Origin: Lacrimispora celerecrescens
GTDB lineage: Bacteria; Bacillota; Clostridia; Lachnospirales; Lachnospiraceae
Direction of reading: 5' to 3'
Length of the DNA: 64,000 bases
NCBI RefSeq assembly: GCF_000732605.1
Contig: NZ_JPME01000005.1
Coordinates: 1-64,000 of the forward strand
Program-made: the position numbers and the translations under genes
In this document: positions 62,508-64,000 of the stretch, piece by piece
Layout of the letters: every line of letters begins with the position of its first letter
Position numbering within the stretch: the stretch's first letter is position 1
Notes under the pieces: model-generated
What the model saw: the letters and a program-made list of their open reading frames with translations, nothing else
Told to the model about the DNA's origin: nothing
Database searches by the model: none

Positions 62508-63983
62508 ATGGCAAAATATATTCTGGCGGTGGACCAGAGCACTCAGGGAACGAAGGCTCTTCTTTTTGATGAGCATGGGAAACTGGTAAAAAGAGAGGAT
62601 GTGTCCCACAGGCAGATCATAAGTGAAGAGGGTTACGTTTCCCATGACCCTGAGGAAATCTACCAAAATACGTTAAAAGTGGTACGAAAGCTCGTGGAAA
62701 CCTCCGGAGTTCCTAAAAATGAGATTGCTGGTCTGGGAATCAGCAATCAGCGGGAAACTGCCCTTGTGTGGGATAAGAAAACAAGGAAACCACAAGCCTT
62801 AGCAATCGTATGGCAATGCGTCAGATCCTGGGACATCTGCAAAACAATAGAAGAGACGGTTGATCCGGAAATCATACGGAATAAGACTGGATTGATCCTT
62901 TCCCCTTATTTTCCTGCTTCAAAATTTAAATGGCTTCTGGAACATGTTGATGGCCTAAAAGAACGGGCGGATAAGGAGGAGTTGTGCTTCGGAACTGTGG
63001 ATACGTGGTTGGTTTACCGTTTGACAGGAGGAACTTCTTATAAAACTGATTATTCAAACGCTTCCAGGACGCAGCTTTTTAATATCAGGGATTTGGTATG
63101 GGATCAGGAACTCTGCAAAATATTTGGTTTAAAAAGCAGTTGGCTGGCGGAGGTTTCGGATTCAGACTCATGTTTTGGTATGACGGACTTTGAGGGACTG
63201 TTTGATGTACCTATTCCTATTCACGGCGTGATGGGAGATTCCCACGGCGCGCTGTTCAGCCAGGGCTGTCTAATAAAAGGCATGACAAAAGCAACCTATG
63301 GAACCGGATCTTCCATCATGATGAATACAGGAAAAGAACCGGTGTTTAGCACCCATGGGGTAGTGACTTCCTTAGCCTGGTGCATGGGCGGAAAGGTGAA
63401 CTACATACTGGAAGGTAACATTAATTATACAGGTGCGGTTATTACCTGGCTGAAAGAGAAGATGAACATGATTTCCTCCCCGGAGGAGACGGAGCAGATT
63501 GCAGGAGCTGCCGACCAAAATGATAAGGTCTACTTAATCCCGGCTTTCACCGGCTTAGGAGCGCCATATTGGGACAGCTGCGCTACCGCTTCCATCAGCG
63601 GTATGACAAGGACCACAGGCCGTGCTGAATTCGTCAGGGCCGGACTGGAAAGCATTGGCTACCAGATTACCGACGTAATTCAGGCTATGTGTGAGGACAT
63701 GAACTGCATCATACCAGAACTACGGGTGGACGGAGGTCCCACGGAAAACCAGTACCTGATGCAGTTTCAAAGCGACATCCTGGGAACAAGCGTACGTGTC
63801 TCTGAAATAAAAGAGCTCTCCGGAATGGGAGCTGCTTTCGCCGCAGGCCTTTCCCTCGGCATCTATCAGGAAGATATATTTGAAAAAATGAATGCAAAGC
63901 AATATAATCCAAGTATGGAGCCAGGAGTGAGAGCTAAGAAATATGAGGGCTGGAAAGAATCGGTCAGGAAGATTCTGGCTTAA
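62508..63983 (+). CDS. FGGY-family carbohydrate kinase
   Basis: A 491-residue kinase. YILAVDQSTQGTKALLFDEH is the N-terminal phosphate loop; GDSHGALFSQG and ATYGTGSSIMMNTG follow, and VDGGPTENQYLMQFQSD is closer to glycerol-kinase-like than to XylB signatures. It starts one base after the transketolase gene. Its substrate is presumably the ketose made by the isomerase-family protein of this operon, but polyols cannot be excluded. The gene is complete; the window ends 17 bases later. Confidence 0.88.
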   Translation: MAKYILAVDQSTQGTKALLFDEHGKLVKREDVSHRQIISEEGYVSHDPEEIYQNTLKVVRKLVETSGVPKNEIAGLGISNQRETALVWDKKTRKPQALAIVWQCVRSWDICKTIEETVDPEIIRNKTGLILSPYFPASKFKWLLEHVDGLKERADKEELCFGTVDTWLVYRLTGGTSYKTDYSNASRTQLFNIRDLVWDQELCKIFGLKSSWLAEVSDSDSCFGMTDFEGLFDVPIPIHGVMGDSHGALFSQGCLIKGMTKATYGTGSSIMMNTGKEPVFSTHGVVTSLAWCMGGKVNYILEGNINYTGAVITWLKEKMNMISSPEETEQIAGAADQNDKVYLIPAFTGLGAPYWDSCATASISGMTRTTGRAEFVRAGLESIGYQITDVIQAMCEDMNCIIPELRVDGGPTENQYLMQFQSDILGTSVRVSEIKELSGMGAAFAAGLSLGIYQEDIFEKMNAKQYNPSMEPGVRAKKYEGWKESVRKILA

Positions 63984-64000
63984 ATACAGTGGACCGGACA

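Overview
The window looks like chromosome from a sporulating, anaerobic Clostridia species, most likely a Lachnospiraceae relative of the Lacrimispora/Clostridium type. I infer this from gene families, strong AGGAGG ribosome sites, sigma-A promoters, two exact Spo0A boxes, a single-chain PurL of about 1,250 residues, a RibU riboflavin importer behind an FMN riboswitch, and the many sugar-use operons. No rRNA, CRISPR array, integrase or phage structural gene is visible.

Layout. 1-780: the 3' end of a TnpB (IS200/IS605 type) with its hairpin right end, then tRNA-Trp. 1-27 kb: mostly housekeeping and regulatory genes. These are a Crh-like HPr homologue, a nuclease-helicase, LysR and MerR regulators, a sigma-like protein lacking DNA-binding regions, a histidine phosphatase, purL, a KimA-like permease, a rubredoxin-like flavoprotein, a transporter-asnB pair, an OLD-type ATPase/TOPRIM nuclease, and an acetyltransferase. 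A pentose operon follows (xylB, transaldolase, DUF4867, fucose/arabinose isomerase family), then a CPBP membrane protein and ribU with its riboswitch.

28.1-42.3 kb: an accessory region built around tRNA-Ala(GGC). There are two complete identical tRNA genes, a broken 5' copy, a 3' remnant at 42240-42272, and four copies of the tRNA terminator. Inside are a PhzF-family gene, a truncated gene, and an arabinoxylan locus: a YesM/YesN-type two-component system, an LplBC-type ABC importer, two GH43 enzymes and a GH51 arabinofuranosidase. Both two-component genes carry a one-base frame change in a homopolymer; the one in the response regulator lies exactly on an A AAA AAG slippery heptamer.

42.4-51 kb: an amidohydrolase (8-oxoguanine deaminase/SsnA-like) with a long, apparently structured leader. 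After it comes a LacI-controlled sugar operon: ABC permease, binding protein, ABC permease, GH4 glycosidase and PfkB kinase. 51-58 kb: a polysaccharide deacetylase, then a FadR-type regulator divergent from hypB, a large iron-sulfur flavoprotein, hypA and a multi-pass membrane protein. There is no hydrogenase and no other hyp gene. Operator-like palindromes in the divergent spacer tie the regulator to this operon, which is my best candidate for an undescribed system. 58-64 kb: a LacI regulator divergent from a pentose-type operon (isomerase family, split transketolase, FGGY kinase).

All assignments rest on reading motifs and residues by eye. Substrates of the sugar operons and the partners of the HypAB module are inference.
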